Assembly (NCBI RefSeq): GCF_014640175.1
Contig: NZ_BMGL01000005.1
Coordinates: 1 to 64,000, forward strand
DNA: 64,000 bases
DNA from: Psychroflexus salis
GTDB taxonomy: Bacteria > Bacteroidota > Bacteroidia > Flavobacteriales > Flavobacteriaceae
Direction: 5' to 3'
Of the stretch, positions 25,996 through 36,218 are shown piece by piece (within the stretch, counting starts at the first letter, position 1; each line of letters starts with the position of its first letter). A program made the position numbers and the translations under genes. The notes beneath the pieces are model-generated. The model worked only from the letters and a program-made list of their open reading frames with translations, did not search any database and was not told the DNA's origin.

Positions 25996-27879
25996 GTCTT
26001 CTACGTCGTCTTTTCCTGAATCTCCAGATGTTGCATCGCCTTCTGGTTGTCCTTGTGCTCCACCTTGTTGTGCTTCGGCTTGTGCCTTATACATTTCTTC
26101 AGAAACTTTTTTCCATTCTTCGTTTAACTTTTCTAAAGCAGGAGTTACTTGTTCAACTTCGCCAGTGGCATGTGCTGTTTTCAATTCTGCTAAAGCATCT
26201 TCGATTGGTTTTTTCTTATCATCAGATAATTTATCACCAAATTCTTTTAACTGACTATCAGTTTGGAAGATCATAGCATCTGCTTCATTCAGCTTATCTA
26301 CTTTTTCTTTCGCTTTTTTATCAGCGTCTGCATTAGCTTCAGCTTCTTTCTTCATTTTTTCAATTTCTTCTTCTGTTAATCCAGAAGAAGCTTCAATACG
26401 AATATCTTGCGATTTCCCTGTTGCTTTATCCGTTGCACCTACTTTAATAATACCATTCGCATCAATATCAAATGTAACTTCAATTTGCGGAGTTCCGCGT
26501 TTTGCTGGTGGAATACCATCTAAATGAAAACGACCAATGGTTTTGTTATCGGTTGCCATGGAACGTTCACCTTGTAGTACATGAATTTCAACACTTGGCT
26601 GATTGTCTTGTGCTGTCGAGAATACCTGCGATTTTTTAGTTGGAATCGTGGTATTAGCTTCAATCAATTTAGTCATTACACCACCCATAGTTTCAATACC
26701 TAAAGAAAGTGGAGTAACATCTAATAAAAGTACGTCTTTTACATCTCCAGTTAAAACACCACCTTGAATTCCAGCTCCAATTGCTACAACTTCATCTGGG
26801 TTTACTCCTTTACTTGGGGCTTTACCAAAGAAATCTTCTACAGCTTTTTGTACAGCTGGAATACGTGTAGAACCACCTACCAAAATTACTTGGTCGATAT
26901 CACTTTTACTTAAATCTGCTGCTTTTAAAGCTTTTTCACAAGGAAGGATGGTACGCTTCACAATTTCAGCAATTAATTGCTCAAATTTAGAACGCGATAG
27001 AGTTCGTACCAAGTGTTTTGGTCCTGAAGAAGTTGCTGTTACATAAGGCAAATTAATCTCTGTACTTGCTGAAGAAGACAGTTCAATTTTTGCTTTTTCT
27101 GCAGCTTCTTTTAAACGTTGCAATGCCATAGCATCTTTACGTAAATCGATATCTTCATCTTTAATAAATTCTTCTGCTAACCAATCAATAATAGTTTCAT
27201 CAACATCATCTCCACCTAAGTGTGTGTCTCCGTCAGTAGAAAGTACTTCAAAAACACCATCTCCCAGTTCTAAGATGGAAACATCGTGTGTACCACCACC
27301 AAAATCGAATACTACAATTTTTTGGTCGGTATCTTTTTTATCTAAACCATAAGCCAAAGATGCTGCTGTAGGTTCGTTAATAATTCTTCTAACTTTTAGG
27401 CCAGCAATTTCTCCAGCTTCCTTAGTAGCCTGACGTTGAGAATCGTTAAAATATGCTGGTACAGTAATTACTGCTTCAGTTACATCCTGCCCTAAGTAAT
27501 CTTCTGCTGTTTTCTTCATTTTTTGAAGAATCATTGCAGAAAGTTCTTGAGGAGAGTATAATCTATCGTCAATTTTTACTCTTGGTGTATCATTTTCACC
27601 TTTTTCAATTTTATAAGCTGAACGTTCAATTTCTTTAGAAGAGTCTGAAAATTTATTCCCCATAAAACGCTTAATCGAAGCAATGGTTTTTTCTGGGTTG
27701 GTTACAGCTTGTCGCTTTGCTGGGTCGCCAACTTTAATTTCTCCACCTTCAACAAAAGCAATTACTGATGGTGTTGTTCTTTTTCCTTCTGAATTAGGAA
27801 TTACCACAGGCTCGTTACCTTCCATAACAGATACACACGAGTTGGTAGTACCTAAATCAATTCCTATAATCTTACTCAT
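25972..27879 (-). CDS. dnaK: Chaperone DnaK (Hsp70)
   Basis: Hsp70 of 635 residues. The ATPase domain opens with [16 protein letters not shown] and contains [13 protein letters not shown] and [10 protein letters not shown]. The substrate domain follows from about residue 390 ([14 protein letters not shown]). The C-terminus is the usual Gln/Gly-rich linker ending [12 protein letters not shown]. The stop TAG comes from a short repeat inserted just after the conserved tail; without it the frame would run on for three more residues to a TAA. dnaJ and grpE are not adjacent. The promoter region has an inverted repeat at 27960-27977. Confidence 0.97.
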   Translation of the reverse strand: MSKIIGIDLGTTNSCVSVMEGNEPVVIPNSEGKRTTPSVIAFVEGGEIKVGDPAKRQAVTNPEKTIASIKRFMGNKFSDSSKEIERSAYKIEKGENDTPRVKIDDRLYSPQELSAMILQKMKKTAEDYLGQDVTEAVITVPAYFNDSQRQATKEAGEIAGLKVRRIINEPTAASLAYGLDKKDTDQKIVVFDFGGGTHDVSILELGDGVFEVLSTDGDTHLGGDDVDETIIDWLAEEFIKDEDIDLRKDAMALQRLKEAAEKAKIELSSSASTEINLPYVTATSSGPKHLVRTLSRSKFEQLIAEIVKRTILPCEKALKAADLSKSDIDQVILVGGSTRIPAVQKAVEDFFGKAPSKGVNPDEVVAIGAGIQGGVLTGDVKDVLLLDVTPLSLGIETMGGVMTKLIEANTTIPTKKSQVFSTAQDNQPSVEIHVLQGERSMATDNKTIGRFHLDGIPPAKRGTPQIEVTFDIDANGIIKVGATDKATGKSQDIRIEASSGLTEEEIEKMKKEAEANADADKKAKEKVDKLNEADAMIFQTDSQLKEFGDKLSDDKKKPIEDALAELKTAHATGEVEQVTPALEKLNEEWKKVSEEMYKAQAEAQQGGAQGQPEGDATSGDSGKDDVEDVDFEEVK

Positions 27880-27959
27880 AATGATTTATTTTCGTTTATT
27901 AATTTCATTTTCAACAACAAAAAGTCAATCTTTATGCCAAGTAAAAGTATATGACAGCA

Positions 27960-27977
27960 TGACATATTCCTATGTCA
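27960..27977. promoter_or_regulatory. Inverted repeat upstream of dnaK, possible operator
   Basis: TGACATA-TTCC-TATGTCA, seven perfect pairs around a four-base spacer, about 80 bases upstream of the dnaK ATG. It could be a regulator site. It is not the CIRCE sequence, and no T run follows it. Confidence 0.3.
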
Positions 27978-27997
27978 ATATGAAGTTTTTAAAACGC

Positions 27998-28993
27998 TTA
28001 TTTACCTTTTGTGGCAAGACGTTTTAATATAGCCCATTGTTTTAGAGCAGTACGGCCTTCTACAGCGGGATAACCCAATACTGTTTTTCCTGCTTCAACA
28101 TTGCCTGTTACACCTGATCCTGCTCCAACTGTTGCACCATCGCCAATTGTAGTGTGGTCTTTAATGGACGCACTACCGCCAATTACAACACCATTACCTA
28201 AAGTAACCGAACCTGCTAAACCACTGTTGCCAGCCATGATGCAGAACATTCCTAATTTGCAGTTATGCCCAATTTGAACTAAATTATCAATTTTACATCC
28301 ATCACCTAAAATAGTAGAAGAAAATTTAGCTCGATCAATGCATGAGTTTGCACCAATTTCAACATAATTACCAATTACTACATTCCCAATTTGTGGGACT
28401 TTAATTAGTCCTTTTTCGGGGTGGGGTTCAAAACCAAATCCATCAGCTCCAATACTTGCATTGGGATGTATAATACAATGTGTACCAATTTTAGTACGTT
28501 CTCTAATGACTACACCCGACCAGATTTGTGTAGACTTTCCTACATACGAATGATCTAAAATAGTTACGTTAGGATAAATTGTTACTCCATCTTCTAATTT
28601 TACATTAGGACCAATATAAGCTCCTGCACCAATTTTAACCGAGTCTCCAATGCTCGATGTTTCGTCAATTATAGCAGTTGGGTGAATATCAGTATCAAAT
28701 TGTGGTAGTGGTGGTGCAAAAAGATGCAGTGCTTCTATCATACCAAAATTAGCATTTTCAACTCTTATAAAAGCTTTGCCCTCGCCAGGTTCTAATTGAC
28801 TTGTTGCATTTATTATTGCTGCACTTGCAGCAGAATCTGACCATTCTTTTTCAAACTTGTTGTGACCTATAAACGTAAGTTGAGCTTCTTTTGCTTCATG
28901 TAATTGTGCTAAGGAGTGAATTACAATGTGTTTATCACCGATAACTTCTCCATTTAATTTAGATGCTAAATCTGCAACTGTAAATTTTATCAT
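27998..28993 (-). CDS. lpxD: UDP-3-O-acylglucosamine N-acyltransferase
   Basis: LpxD adds the second acyl chain in lipid A synthesis. The 331-residue protein has the N-terminal LpxD domain (about residues 1-100, beginning IKFTVADLASKLNG) followed by many hexapeptide repeats of a left-handed beta helix (from about 105 to 310). The catalytic His lies in the IGHNCKLG region near residue 250. Bacteroidota often keep a second LpxD homologue outside the lpx cluster, and this gene sits alone beside dnaK, so it may be that second copy. Confidence 0.9.
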   Translation of the reverse strand: MIKFTVADLASKLNGEVIGDKHIVIHSLAQLHEAKEAQLTFIGHNKFEKEWSDSAASAAIINATSQLEPGEGKAFIRVENANFGMIEALHLFAPPLPQFDTDIHPTAIIDETSSIGDSVKIGAGAYIGPNVKLEDGVTIYPNVTILDHSYVGKSTQIWSGVVIRERTKIGTHCIIHPNASIGADGFGFEPHPEKGLIKVPQIGNVVIGNYVEIGANSCIDRAKFSSTILGDGCKIDNLVQIGHNCKLGMFCIMAGNSGLAGSVTLGNGVVIGGSASIKDHTTIGDGATVGAGSGVTGNVEAGKTVLGYPAVEGRTALKQWAILKRLATKGK

Positions 28994-29130
28994 TTTAGAA
29001 ATTTTGCCCTAAATAACTAATAATTTTTCATTTTAAGAGTCTCTTAGACTAATTATTTGATAATTATCAGTGTAACATCGATTTTTAATATTGAATAATT
29101 AGATAGTTTTTTAGCTTGTTTGCAATACAG

Positions 29131-29138
29131 TAATTTTG
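29131..29138 (+). promoter_or_regulatory. -7 element of the DUF2490 gene
   Basis: TAATTTTG, an exact TAnnTTTG, 24 bases before the TTG start at 29163. Confidence 0.5.
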
Positions 29139-29162
29139 TTTTATACGGTAAAATAATTTCTT

Positions 29163-29921
29163 TTGAAATCTTTCTTCATATTAATCTTAAGTCTATTTAG
29201 CATTTTCATTTCTGCCCAAGACAAAGAAATAACTAGCAACGAACAGTTTTGGATGGGATATATGACGAGTGGAAAGATTTCTGAAAAATACTCGCTTTGG
29301 AATGATTTTCATTATGTCCCCAATGGTTTTTTTGTGGCCAGAACTGGTTTAACTCGCTTTTTTCATAAAAACTTAAACCTAACAGCAGGTTATGCATATT
29401 TAAACGTACCAACTATAAATGAAGGTGTTGAGTTAAAAAGAAACGAACACCGCCCATGGATGCAAATGGTAGCTAACCATAAAGTAAGTCCTAAATTACA
29501 AATGATTAATCGAATTCGTTACGATATGCGTTTTCGACAAGATTTTGCTGATGGCGAACTTTTAGATAGCTTTACATTTAATCATCGACTACGAATGCTA
29601 ATAAGCATGCGTTTTCCTTTAATTGGAAAAGAGTTTATTGGTGGAACACCCTTTGTGAATTTAAGTAATGAAGTTTTAGTTAATTTTGGAAAAAATGTTG
29701 AAAACAACTACTTAGATCAAAACCGAACTTGGTTAACTTTTGGTTTACGACTAGATGCCATGAGTTTACAGGTAGGTTATATGCATCGGTTTGTTCAGCT
29801 CACACAAAATCAACAATTTGTTAGAAATCATACACTTGTGGTTTGGATTACCCACAACTTCGATTTCAGAAAAAAGAACAAAATAAATCCAAAAGAAGAG
29901 CTTTTTTACCGACAACCTTAA
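29163..29921 (+). CDS. DUF2490 outer-membrane beta-barrel-like protein
   Basis: A 252-residue exported protein: signal peptide (KSFFILILSLFSIFISAQ) and then a run of amphipathic strands typical of DUF2490 proteins (NEQFWMGYMTSGKISEKYSLWND and repeated aromatic-ended segments). The family is predicted to form an outer-membrane barrel of unknown function. The start is a TTG at 29163, supported by the promoter word 24 bases upstream; no ATG fits the signal peptide. Confidence 0.8.
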   Translation: MKSFFILILSLFSIFISAQDKEITSNEQFWMGYMTSGKISEKYSLWNDFHYVPNGFFVARTGLTRFFHKNLNLTAGYAYLNVPTINEGVELKRNEHRPWMQMVANHKVSPKLQMINRIRYDMRFRQDFADGELLDSFTFNHRLRMLISMRFPLIGKEFIGGTPFVNLSNEVLVNFGKNVENNYLDQNRTWLTFGLRLDAMSLQVGYMHRFVQLTQNQQFVRNHTLVVWITHNFDFRKKNKINPKEELFYRQP

Positions 29922-30022
29922 TTAAAATATGTGAATGATATAATAGATAATTTAAGAATTGTCTAATCAAAATTAAAAAAAATCTCTCATATTTGCCATA
30001 TTCATAATTAAAGGCTTTTTTA

Positions 30023-31462
30023 ATGAAGAAAGTAGAATGCATTAGCGTATTCGATATGCTTAAAATAGGTGTTGGTCCTTCTAGTTCGCACACTCTTGGA
30101 CCTTGGCGAGCTTCACAACGTTGGATCGAAGAATTGAAAGATGAAGGTGTTTTTGAAGAAATTCAAAAAATCGAAATTCATTTATATGGTTCGCTTTCGT
30201 TAACGGGTAAAGGTCATGCTACCGATATTGCCGCTGTGCTTGGACTTTCAGGTTTTGATCCTGTAAGCATGGATACCTTAACAATTGATGATGAAATAGA
30301 TTTTATAAAAGCAAAATCAGAATTGTATCTCGACCAAAAATTATTTATTCAGTTTAACTTCGAAAACGATATCGTTTTTCATAAGCATTTTTTAGATTTT
30401 CATCCCAACGGAATAATGTACAAAGCCATTACTAAAAATACTAAGGTTATCGAATCTTATTTTTATTCCATTGGCGGAGGTTTTGTTGTAAAAGAAGAAC
30501 GAGAAAATGCAAAACAAAACATAGAAGATTTTAAGCAATTTCCTTTTTCAATTGAAAACGCAGCTCAGCTTGAGGCTTTTTGCGAAAAAGAGCAAAAAAG
30601 CATTGCCGAAATTGTTTTAGAAAATGAACGTTCACTGCGAACTGACCAAGAAATTGATGTTGGGTTAAAAGCGATTTGGGATGTTATGCTAGAATCGATG
30701 TATTTAGGTTGCCACACCGAAGGTACTTTACCGGGTGGATTAAATGTAACAAGGAGAGCAACGAGTACGAACCAAAAACTTTTAGCTGAAAATTTTGAAC
30801 AATATGAAACTAAAGAAGAATGGCTTGAAACCATCCGTAAAACTGAAGTTCGCTTTCGACAAATTTTGCAATGGGTTAGTTGTTTTGCTATTTCTGTAAA
30901 TGAAGTAAATGCTTCGCTTGGACGTGTAGTAACTTCACCCACCAATGGAAGTTCTGGAACGATGCCAGCTGTATTGATGTATTATTTGTGTATCGAAAAT
31001 CACCAAGCTGGATTTAACGAAATAAAGCGTTTTATGTTAGTAGCTGGAGAAATTGGTTCTTTGTTTAAAAAAGGAGCAACCATCTCTGCTGCAATGGGCG
31101 GTTGCCAAGCAGAAATTGGTGTTTCGTCTGCTATGGCTGCTGGTGCTTTATGCGATTTAATGGGTGGAACTACTGCTCAAGTTTTAATGGCAAGTGAAAT
31201 TGCTATGGAACACCATTTAGGTTTAACTTGCGACCCAATTGCTGGTTTGGTTCAAATTCCTTGTATAGAACGCAATGCCATGGGTGCCATAAAAGCAATT
31301 AATGCTGCAGAAATTGCAATTGAAAGCGATGCTACCAAAGCTAAAATTCCACTTGACAAAGTAATTAATACCATGTGGGAAACGGCCAAAGATATGAGTT
31401 CTCGTTATAAAGAAACTTCAGAAGGTGGTCTTGCTGTGCAGGTTATGATGAGTGATTGCTAG
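30023..31462 (+). CDS. sdaA: L-serine ammonia-lyase, one-chain type
   Basis: This 4Fe-4S enzyme deaminates serine to pyruvate and ammonia. The 479-residue chain fuses the beta domain (VFDMLKIGVGPSSSHTLGP near residue 10) and the alpha domain with the iron-sulfur cysteines (CHTEGTLPGGLNV, the CQAEIGVSSAMAAGALCDL block and CDPIAGLVQIPCIERNAMG). It is transcribed alone, with a near-consensus -7 word (CATATTTG) about 27 bases before the ATG. It suits an organism living on amino acids. Confidence 0.97.
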   Translation: MKKVECISVFDMLKIGVGPSSSHTLGPWRASQRWIEELKDEGVFEEIQKIEIHLYGSLSLTGKGHATDIAAVLGLSGFDPVSMDTLTIDDEIDFIKAKSELYLDQKLFIQFNFENDIVFHKHFLDFHPNGIMYKAITKNTKVIESYFYSIGGGFVVKEERENAKQNIEDFKQFPFSIENAAQLEAFCEKEQKSIAEIVLENERSLRTDQEIDVGLKAIWDVMLESMYLGCHTEGTLPGGLNVTRRATSTNQKLLAENFEQYETKEEWLETIRKTEVRFRQILQWVSCFAISVNEVNASLGRVVTSPTNGSSGTMPAVLMYYLCIENHQAGFNEIKRFMLVAGEIGSLFKKGATISAAMGGCQAEIGVSSAMAAGALCDLMGGTTAQVLMASEIAMEHHLGLTCDPIAGLVQIPCIERNAMGAIKAINAAEIAIESDATKAKIPLDKVINTMWETAKDMSSRYKETSEGGLAVQVMMSDC

Positions 31463-31643
31463 TTTTAAAACTTATTTTTTATTTATAATTGCTTGAAGTA
31501 AAACTTTGCCTATTGCATTGAAAAATGCTTTATACGTAGACATTTAAGGAATAGTGAAATTCTTCATGAATTATATTTAATTATTTTAAAAACAATTTAA
31601 TTTAAAGAGACATCTGATTAATAGCTCATTTAAAGTAAATAAC

Positions 31644-31667
31644 TTATAATGAAATAGATCATTATAA
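31644..31667. repeat. AT-rich inverted repeat downstream of sdaA
   Basis: TTATAATGA (31644-31652) and TCATTATAA (31659-31667) form nine perfect pairs around a six-base loop. No T run follows it, and a separate strong terminator stands just after. Its role is unclear. Confidence 0.35.
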
Positions 31668-31673
31668 ATGTTG

Positions 31674-31716
31674 AAATAAAAAAACCACGCTATATCAAGC
31701 GTGGTTTTTTTTATTT
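31674..31716. terminator. Bidirectional terminator between sdaA and the M1 peptidase
   Basis: A perfect stem of CCACGC with flanking A and T runs (31674-31690 with 31699-31716). T tracts follow the stem on both strands, so it can stop both converging transcripts. Confidence 0.85.
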
Positions 31717-31733
31717 AATTTAATACTATATAA

Positions 31734-34040
31734 TTAGTCTTTTTGATTTTTAAATTCTTCAAATTCAGATTCAGTTTCTTCAGCAGGCCAAGAATTATTT
31801 GACAAGTCTACATCGGCAGTTTCTAGGTCTGGGTCAACTGTAATTTTCACAATACGTTGACTAGATGTAACTGCTTTACTTATTTCAGCATCGTTTTTAC
31901 GCCAAACTTGTGCAGGATAAGTTACTTTTTTTGAAGTGCCATCTTCGTAAGTATATTCAACAATAACTGGCATTACTAAACCACCAGGTTTATTAAAAGT
32001 AATTTCATAAAAATACTTAGGCACATCTAGATCAATACGTTCTTTTTCAGTGAAATTATCCATAATGAATTCGTTTAAAGATGGTGCATTTTCCAAAACA
32101 TCTTTTTCGAGCATTTTATCGTCAAATTCATCTGAGCCTACTTCTACAACATACACAGCATCAGCGGTACGAGGATCGTTCTCGGGATCGGTAATTCCAT
32201 ATCTAGCTAAAAGTTCTTTTCCAGCTGTAGTAGGGGTGTTTGTAGGTATGTATTCTTTAACTTCTTTTACACCAATATCTACATAATCTGTAGTATAAAA
32301 CCAACCTCTAAAATACCAATCTAAATCTATTGCTGAAGCATCATCCATGGTTCTGAAAAAATCTTCTGGAGTTGGGTGTTTAAACATCCAACGCTGAGCA
32401 AAAGTTTTGAAAGCGTAATCAAACAATTCGTGTCCCATTACAGTTTCTCTTAGTATATTTAATGCAGTAGCAGGTTTTCCGTAGGCATTGTTTCCTAATT
32501 GATAAACTTGTTCTGGATTTGTCATAATAGGAGAAATATAATTCTGATCTCCTTTCATATAATTTACAATTTTAGTTGGTTCGCCTCGTCTAGATGGATA
32601 TGCGTCTAAACCAGCTAAAGCATCAGGGTGTTTTTTACCAAATTCCTGTTCTGCTAAATATTGCATAAACGTATTTAAACCTTCGTCCATCCAACCCCAT
32701 TGGCGTTCGTCGCTGTTTACAATCATTGGAAAATAATTGTGTCCAACTTCGTGTATAATTACACTAATCATTCCGTATTTAACTCGATCTGAGTATGTAC
32801 CATCGGTACTTGGTCTACCATAATTCCAACAAATCATCGGATATTCCATACCTTGATTTTTAGCATGCACTGATATTGCTTTATGGTAAGGATATTGAAA
32901 AGTAAAATCGCTATAAGTTTCTAAAGTACTAGCTACTGCATAAGTAGACCATTCTTCCCAAAGTGGATTTCCTTCTTTAGGGTAAAGCGAAATTGCCATC
33001 ACTTCTTTATCGCCTACTTTTACATTCATTGCGTCATAAATAAACTTTCTAGAAGTAGCAAAAGCAAAGTCACGAACCATATCTGCTTTCCATTCCCAAG
33101 TTTGAGTTTTTTTAGCAAATCCTTTTTCAGCTGCTTCAGCTTCTTCTTGGGTTACAATAATCACCGGCTTATCGAAAGATTTTTTTGCTTCTTCATAACG
33201 ACTCATCATTTCCTTAGTGAAAACTTTTTTACGATTTTGCAATTCGCCTGTCGCTTCCATTACATGATCTTTGGGTACAGTAATACTAACTTCGTAATTT
33301 CCAAAAGGAAGTGCCCATTCGCCATTTCCCCAAAATTGATAGTTTTGCCAACCTTCTACATCATTATAAACCGCCATTCTTGGAAAAAATTGAGCAATTA
33401 CATAAGCATTATTTCCATCTTCTTCAAAATGCTCATATCCAGAACGTGCACGATTAGTAACATGATTATTTACTAGATAGTTCCATTCTATATCAAAGGT
33501 AAAGCTCTCACCCGGCATTAATGCTTGCGGAATATCAATACGCATCATAGTCCAATTAATTTTATGCGGTAATGGCTGTCCATCTTTCGTTAATGATGTA
33601 ATTTTAAAACCGCCGTCGAATTCTTCATTCATATAAGATTCAGTAAAGTTATCAACTGGCATCACTGGTGAAAATCCACTCCCGTTTTTTTCTTTTGAAG
33701 GACTCCCTTTTTCTCGAATATTTTGGTCTAGTTGCATCCATAAATATTCTAAATTATTCGGAGAATTGTTGGTATAGGTTACAGTGGCTTTACCATTTAA
33801 ACGTTGGTTTTCGTCGTTTAAAACAATATCCATTTTATAATCAGCTGTGTTTTGATAGTACTCATGTCCTGGAGCTCCAGCTGCTGTTCGGTATGAGTTG
33901 GGTGTAGAAAACTGATCGTAAAGTTGTCTAAATTTATTTTCGTTGGTGTGCCCTTGTTGTTGTTCATCTTCCTGAGCTAGTAAGCCTAAGGGAAGCAGGA
34001 ATAAACTGGAAACGAAAATGCACTTCAATAATTTTTTCAT
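31734..34040 (-). CDS. M1-family zinc metallopeptidase, exported
   Basis: A 768-residue secreted aminopeptidase-like protein. A signal peptide (about residues 1-22, ending LGLLAQ) precedes an N-terminal beta domain. The catalytic domain has zinc motif H430-E431-V-G-H434 and the third ligand E453 (HEVGH, 18 residues, E), followed by helical and C-terminal Asp/Glu-rich segments. The GxMEN motif is replaced by GMEYPMICW. Such M1 proteins are common in Bacteroidota and probably degrade peptides in the periplasm. It is the last gene of a four-gene minus-strand operon. Confidence 0.92.
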   Translation of the reverse strand: MKKLLKCIFVSSLFLLPLGLLAQEDEQQQGHTNENKFRQLYDQFSTPNSYRTAAGAPGHEYYQNTADYKMDIVLNDENQRLNGKATVTYTNNSPNNLEYLWMQLDQNIREKGSPSKEKNGSGFSPVMPVDNFTESYMNEEFDGGFKITSLTKDGQPLPHKINWTMMRIDIPQALMPGESFTFDIEWNYLVNNHVTNRARSGYEHFEEDGNNAYVIAQFFPRMAVYNDVEGWQNYQFWGNGEWALPFGNYEVSITVPKDHVMEATGELQNRKKVFTKEMMSRYEEAKKSFDKPVIIVTQEEAEAAEKGFAKKTQTWEWKADMVRDFAFATSRKFIYDAMNVKVGDKEVMAISLYPKEGNPLWEEWSTYAVASTLETYSDFTFQYPYHKAISVHAKNQGMEYPMICWNYGRPSTDGTYSDRVKYGMISVIIHEVGHNYFPMIVNSDERQWGWMDEGLNTFMQYLAEQEFGKKHPDALAGLDAYPSRRGEPTKIVNYMKGDQNYISPIMTNPEQVYQLGNNAYGKPATALNILRETVMGHELFDYAFKTFAQRWMFKHPTPEDFFRTMDDASAIDLDWYFRGWFYTTDYVDIGVKEVKEYIPTNTPTTAGKELLARYGITDPENDPRTADAVYVVEVGSDEFDDKMLEKDVLENAPSLNEFIMDNFTEKERIDLDVPKYFYEITFNKPGGLVMPVIVEYTYEDGTSKKVTYPAQVWRKNDAEISKAVTSSQRIVKITVDPDLETADVDLSNNSWPAEETESEFEEFKNQKD

Positions 34041-34094
34041 GTTAAATAATTTTGGTTGCTAAAATAAGGGTTTTTTATAAGCTTAGACAAACTC

Positions 34095-34586
34095 TTAAAA
34101 CATAAATGTATGTGAAGATTTATCTAGGGTTAAAACACTACTTTTTGTTTTGTTTTCATGGGTTAAATGCACCAAGTTTTTTTGATCTTCGAATAAATCG
34201 GTTAATATCAGATTTTCGACTGAAATTTGATTAAATGCTGAAATATTTTCTGCTTCAATATATAAGTAAACCCGATCATCTTCATAGCGTTTTCCAATAA
34301 ATTTCAAATTAATTTCTTGATTTGGAATGCTTAGACTAAATTTTTGATTAATGTATTTTTTAATCCATTTTTCTACGTTATCACTTTCATTATCGGGCAA
34401 CAAAACTACTGGAACACCGAATCTTTTAGTTAAGACATCTTCAAGGTCGTCTGCAAAAACTCTACTTATAATCTGTAAGCTTGTTGTATTTTCATTGTAC
34501 TCAATGTCAGTAACACTCACATAAAATTTATGTGTTGAAAAATTAAAATTTATAAGTAAGAGTATACTAGTTAGTAGGAGTTTCAT
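34095..34586 (-). CDS. DUF6702 family protein
   Basis: A 163-residue protein with a signal peptide of about 18 residues (MKLLLTSILLLINFNFS) and the typical opening HKFYVSVTDIEYNE of this Bacteroidota family, which habitually sits directly upstream of an M1 peptidase gene. The rest is a mixed alpha/beta domain of unknown role. It overlaps the preceding gene by 20 bases, a sign of tight co-translation. Confidence 0.8.
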   Translation of the reverse strand: MKLLLTSILLLINFNFSTHKFYVSVTDIEYNENTTSLQIISRVFADDLEDVLTKRFGVPVVLLPDNESDNVEKWIKKYINQKFSLSIPNQEINLKFIGKRYEDDRVYLYIEAENISAFNQISVENLILTDLFEDQKNLVHLTHENKTKSSVLTLDKSSHTFMF

Positions 34587-35331
34587 TGGCTTTTATAATT
34601 TTGTAAGCATCTGCTTTTAAGCTCAGGTAATTTATAATTTCTAAATCATCATTATTTCTAACAAAAGACTTTAGTGCTTCATCTTCAACACAAAAATAAA
34701 TAAAGTCTTCGATGTATTTTTCTTCAATTTTTAAATCGATTAGAAAAAAGTCTCTAGGCAAACGTTCTTGTATGTCTTGTTTTAAGATGTCTATTTTACT
34801 CCATTCATTCAACATTCTCAGCTTTTTAATTCTGCCATTTATAGAATTTAGTATATAATCTACTGAAGTACTCGTAGCTGTATACAGTTTTCGTTCAGTT
34901 TGTGTTCGTTTTTTTTGTGGCGGTATTAATCCGGCTGCTTTGTAATCGAAGACGTAAGCTGGCATGTGCTGAGCATCTTCGATTAGGTTTCCAGTTAGCC
35001 CGTAAGGATTAATAACTACTTCTTGCAGTAAATTATTTTTTTCTATTAAATAGACTTCTAAAAATTCACTTTTTATAGCTTCTTCTGTAATTTGAATGCC
35101 CAACTTTTCGAATTGAACGGCACTAAAAATTAAACTATCATTTAATTGAACTTCGATAACGAAATCTCCTTTTTTATTGCTTATGCTACCTGTTTTTTGA
35201 GTAAGGTTAATAATGTTTACAAAAGCAACTTCGGTGCTGTCTGCATTTATTTTTCCTTTAAGCTCTATTTTTTGAGCATTAATTGCGAAACAAAAGCAAA
35301 ATAAGCAATAAGTAAGAGCTAGTTGACTCAT
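34567..35331 (-). CDS. Carboxypeptidase-regulatory-like domain protein, paralogue A
   Basis: A 254-residue exported protein. After a signal peptide (about 1-18) comes one CarboxypepD-reg-like beta-sandwich (residues about 20-105, KIELKGKINADSTEVAFVNI and ending VYLIEKNNLLQEVVI). A second part begins INPYGLTGNLIEDAQ and is shared with the next gene. The sandwich is the same fold found in TonB-dependent receptor N-termini, but no receptor barrel follows. It is co-transcribed with paralogue B, DUF6702 and the M1 peptidase. Confidence 0.7.
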   Translation of the reverse strand: MSQLALTYCLFCFCFAINAQKIELKGKINADSTEVAFVNIINLTQKTGSISNKKGDFVIEVQLNDSLIFSAVQFEKLGIQITEEAIKSEFLEVYLIEKNNLLQEVVINPYGLTGNLIEDAQHMPAYVFDYKAAGLIPPQKKRTQTERKLYTATSTSVDYILNSINGRIKKLRMLNEWSKIDILKQDIQERLPRDFFLIDLKIEEKYIEDFIYFCVEDEALKSFVRNNDDLEIINYLSLKADAYKIIKANETPTN

Positions 35332-35356
35332 ATGCTAAAGAATAATAATTTAATAC

Positions 35357-36130
35357 TTATCGAGATTTAAACTCATCACTCTTACAAACTAAAAACTGAA
35401 TAAAATCTAACTGGTTTTCTTTTTTTAGCAATTCATTATCGAAGGCTTGGTCTTGAATAAAAAATATAAATTCATTAATACGATTTTGCTCTATATTTAA
35501 GTATTCATTAAAAAAATCATCATCATACATTTTTCGTACCGTCACATCTAAATTATTTGGTAATTTGTCTTCATTTTTACCCACATTTTTAAAAATTTTT
35601 CTAAAAATATTAGCCACATCTAAACCGTATTCTATAAATTGGTCGCTTGTAATAGCTTTTTTTTCAGTGGTTTGCCTATCCTGGGTATACTCACCTTCCA
35701 TAGTTCGAATTGCTTTTTTAGCATCTTTATCAAGATTAATATTGTCTTGAGTGTTTACTTTTTGTGCATCTACTTCAATATTACCCGTTAAGTCGTAAGG
35801 TTTTATTACTACTTCTTCTAAGGTATTATTAGCTTCATTTAGCGTAATAGTCATTTTTTTTTGATCAAAAATCACTTCATTAATAACAATTTCAAAATCT
35901 TGATATTGAACGGCAGAAAAGCTAAGCTCATCTCCTACGGCCACAAAAATATTAAAGGCACCAATTTCGTCTGTAATAGTCCCTGCCTTAGTGTTTTTGT
36001 TGACTACATTTATGTTAGAAGCATCATCTTTTAATGGAACATTTACCTTACCTTGTATGTAAACTCGGTCTACTAATTGAGATGACATACAAAAAGGGAT
36101 AAATAGAAGAATAAAAAAAAAGTTTTTCAT
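35357..36130 (-). CDS. Carboxypeptidase-regulatory-like domain protein, paralogue B
   Basis: A 257-residue protein with the same plan as the next gene: signal peptide, CarboxypepD-reg-like domain (about 20-110, with GTITDEIGAFNIFVAVGDEL and LSFSAVQYQDFEIVI) and the linker VVIKPYDLTGNIEVDAQ. The C-terminal domain (about 120-257) has predicted helices and several Asp/Lys-rich stretches. The two proteins are clearly tandem paralogues; the function is unknown. It heads the operon ending in the M1 peptidase. Confidence 0.7.
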   Translation of the reverse strand: MKNFFFILLFIPFCMSSQLVDRVYIQGKVNVPLKDDASNINVVNKNTKAGTITDEIGAFNIFVAVGDELSFSAVQYQDFEIVINEVIFDQKKMTITLNEANNTLEEVVIKPYDLTGNIEVDAQKVNTQDNINLDKDAKKAIRTMEGEYTQDRQTTEKKAITSDQFIEYGLDVANIFRKIFKNVGKNEDKLPNNLDVTVRKMYDDDFFNEYLNIEQNRINEFIFFIQDQAFDNELLKKENQLDFIQFLVCKSDEFKSR

Positions 36131-36218
36131 AATGTTAAATGTCTTTAAATATCGTACAATATAAATAAATTGAACCTAGTTTACAAAACATCAACAAGAA
36201 TATAATAAAACATTATGT

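Noticed and set aside
25955-26276. Long reading frames on the plus strand over dnaK.
   Set aside because: They are antisense shadows of a strongly conserved gene, with no promoter and no similarity.
31644-31667. The AT-rich inverted repeat as a terminator of sdaA.
   Set aside because: No T run follows it, and the real bidirectional terminator lies just downstream at 31674-31716.
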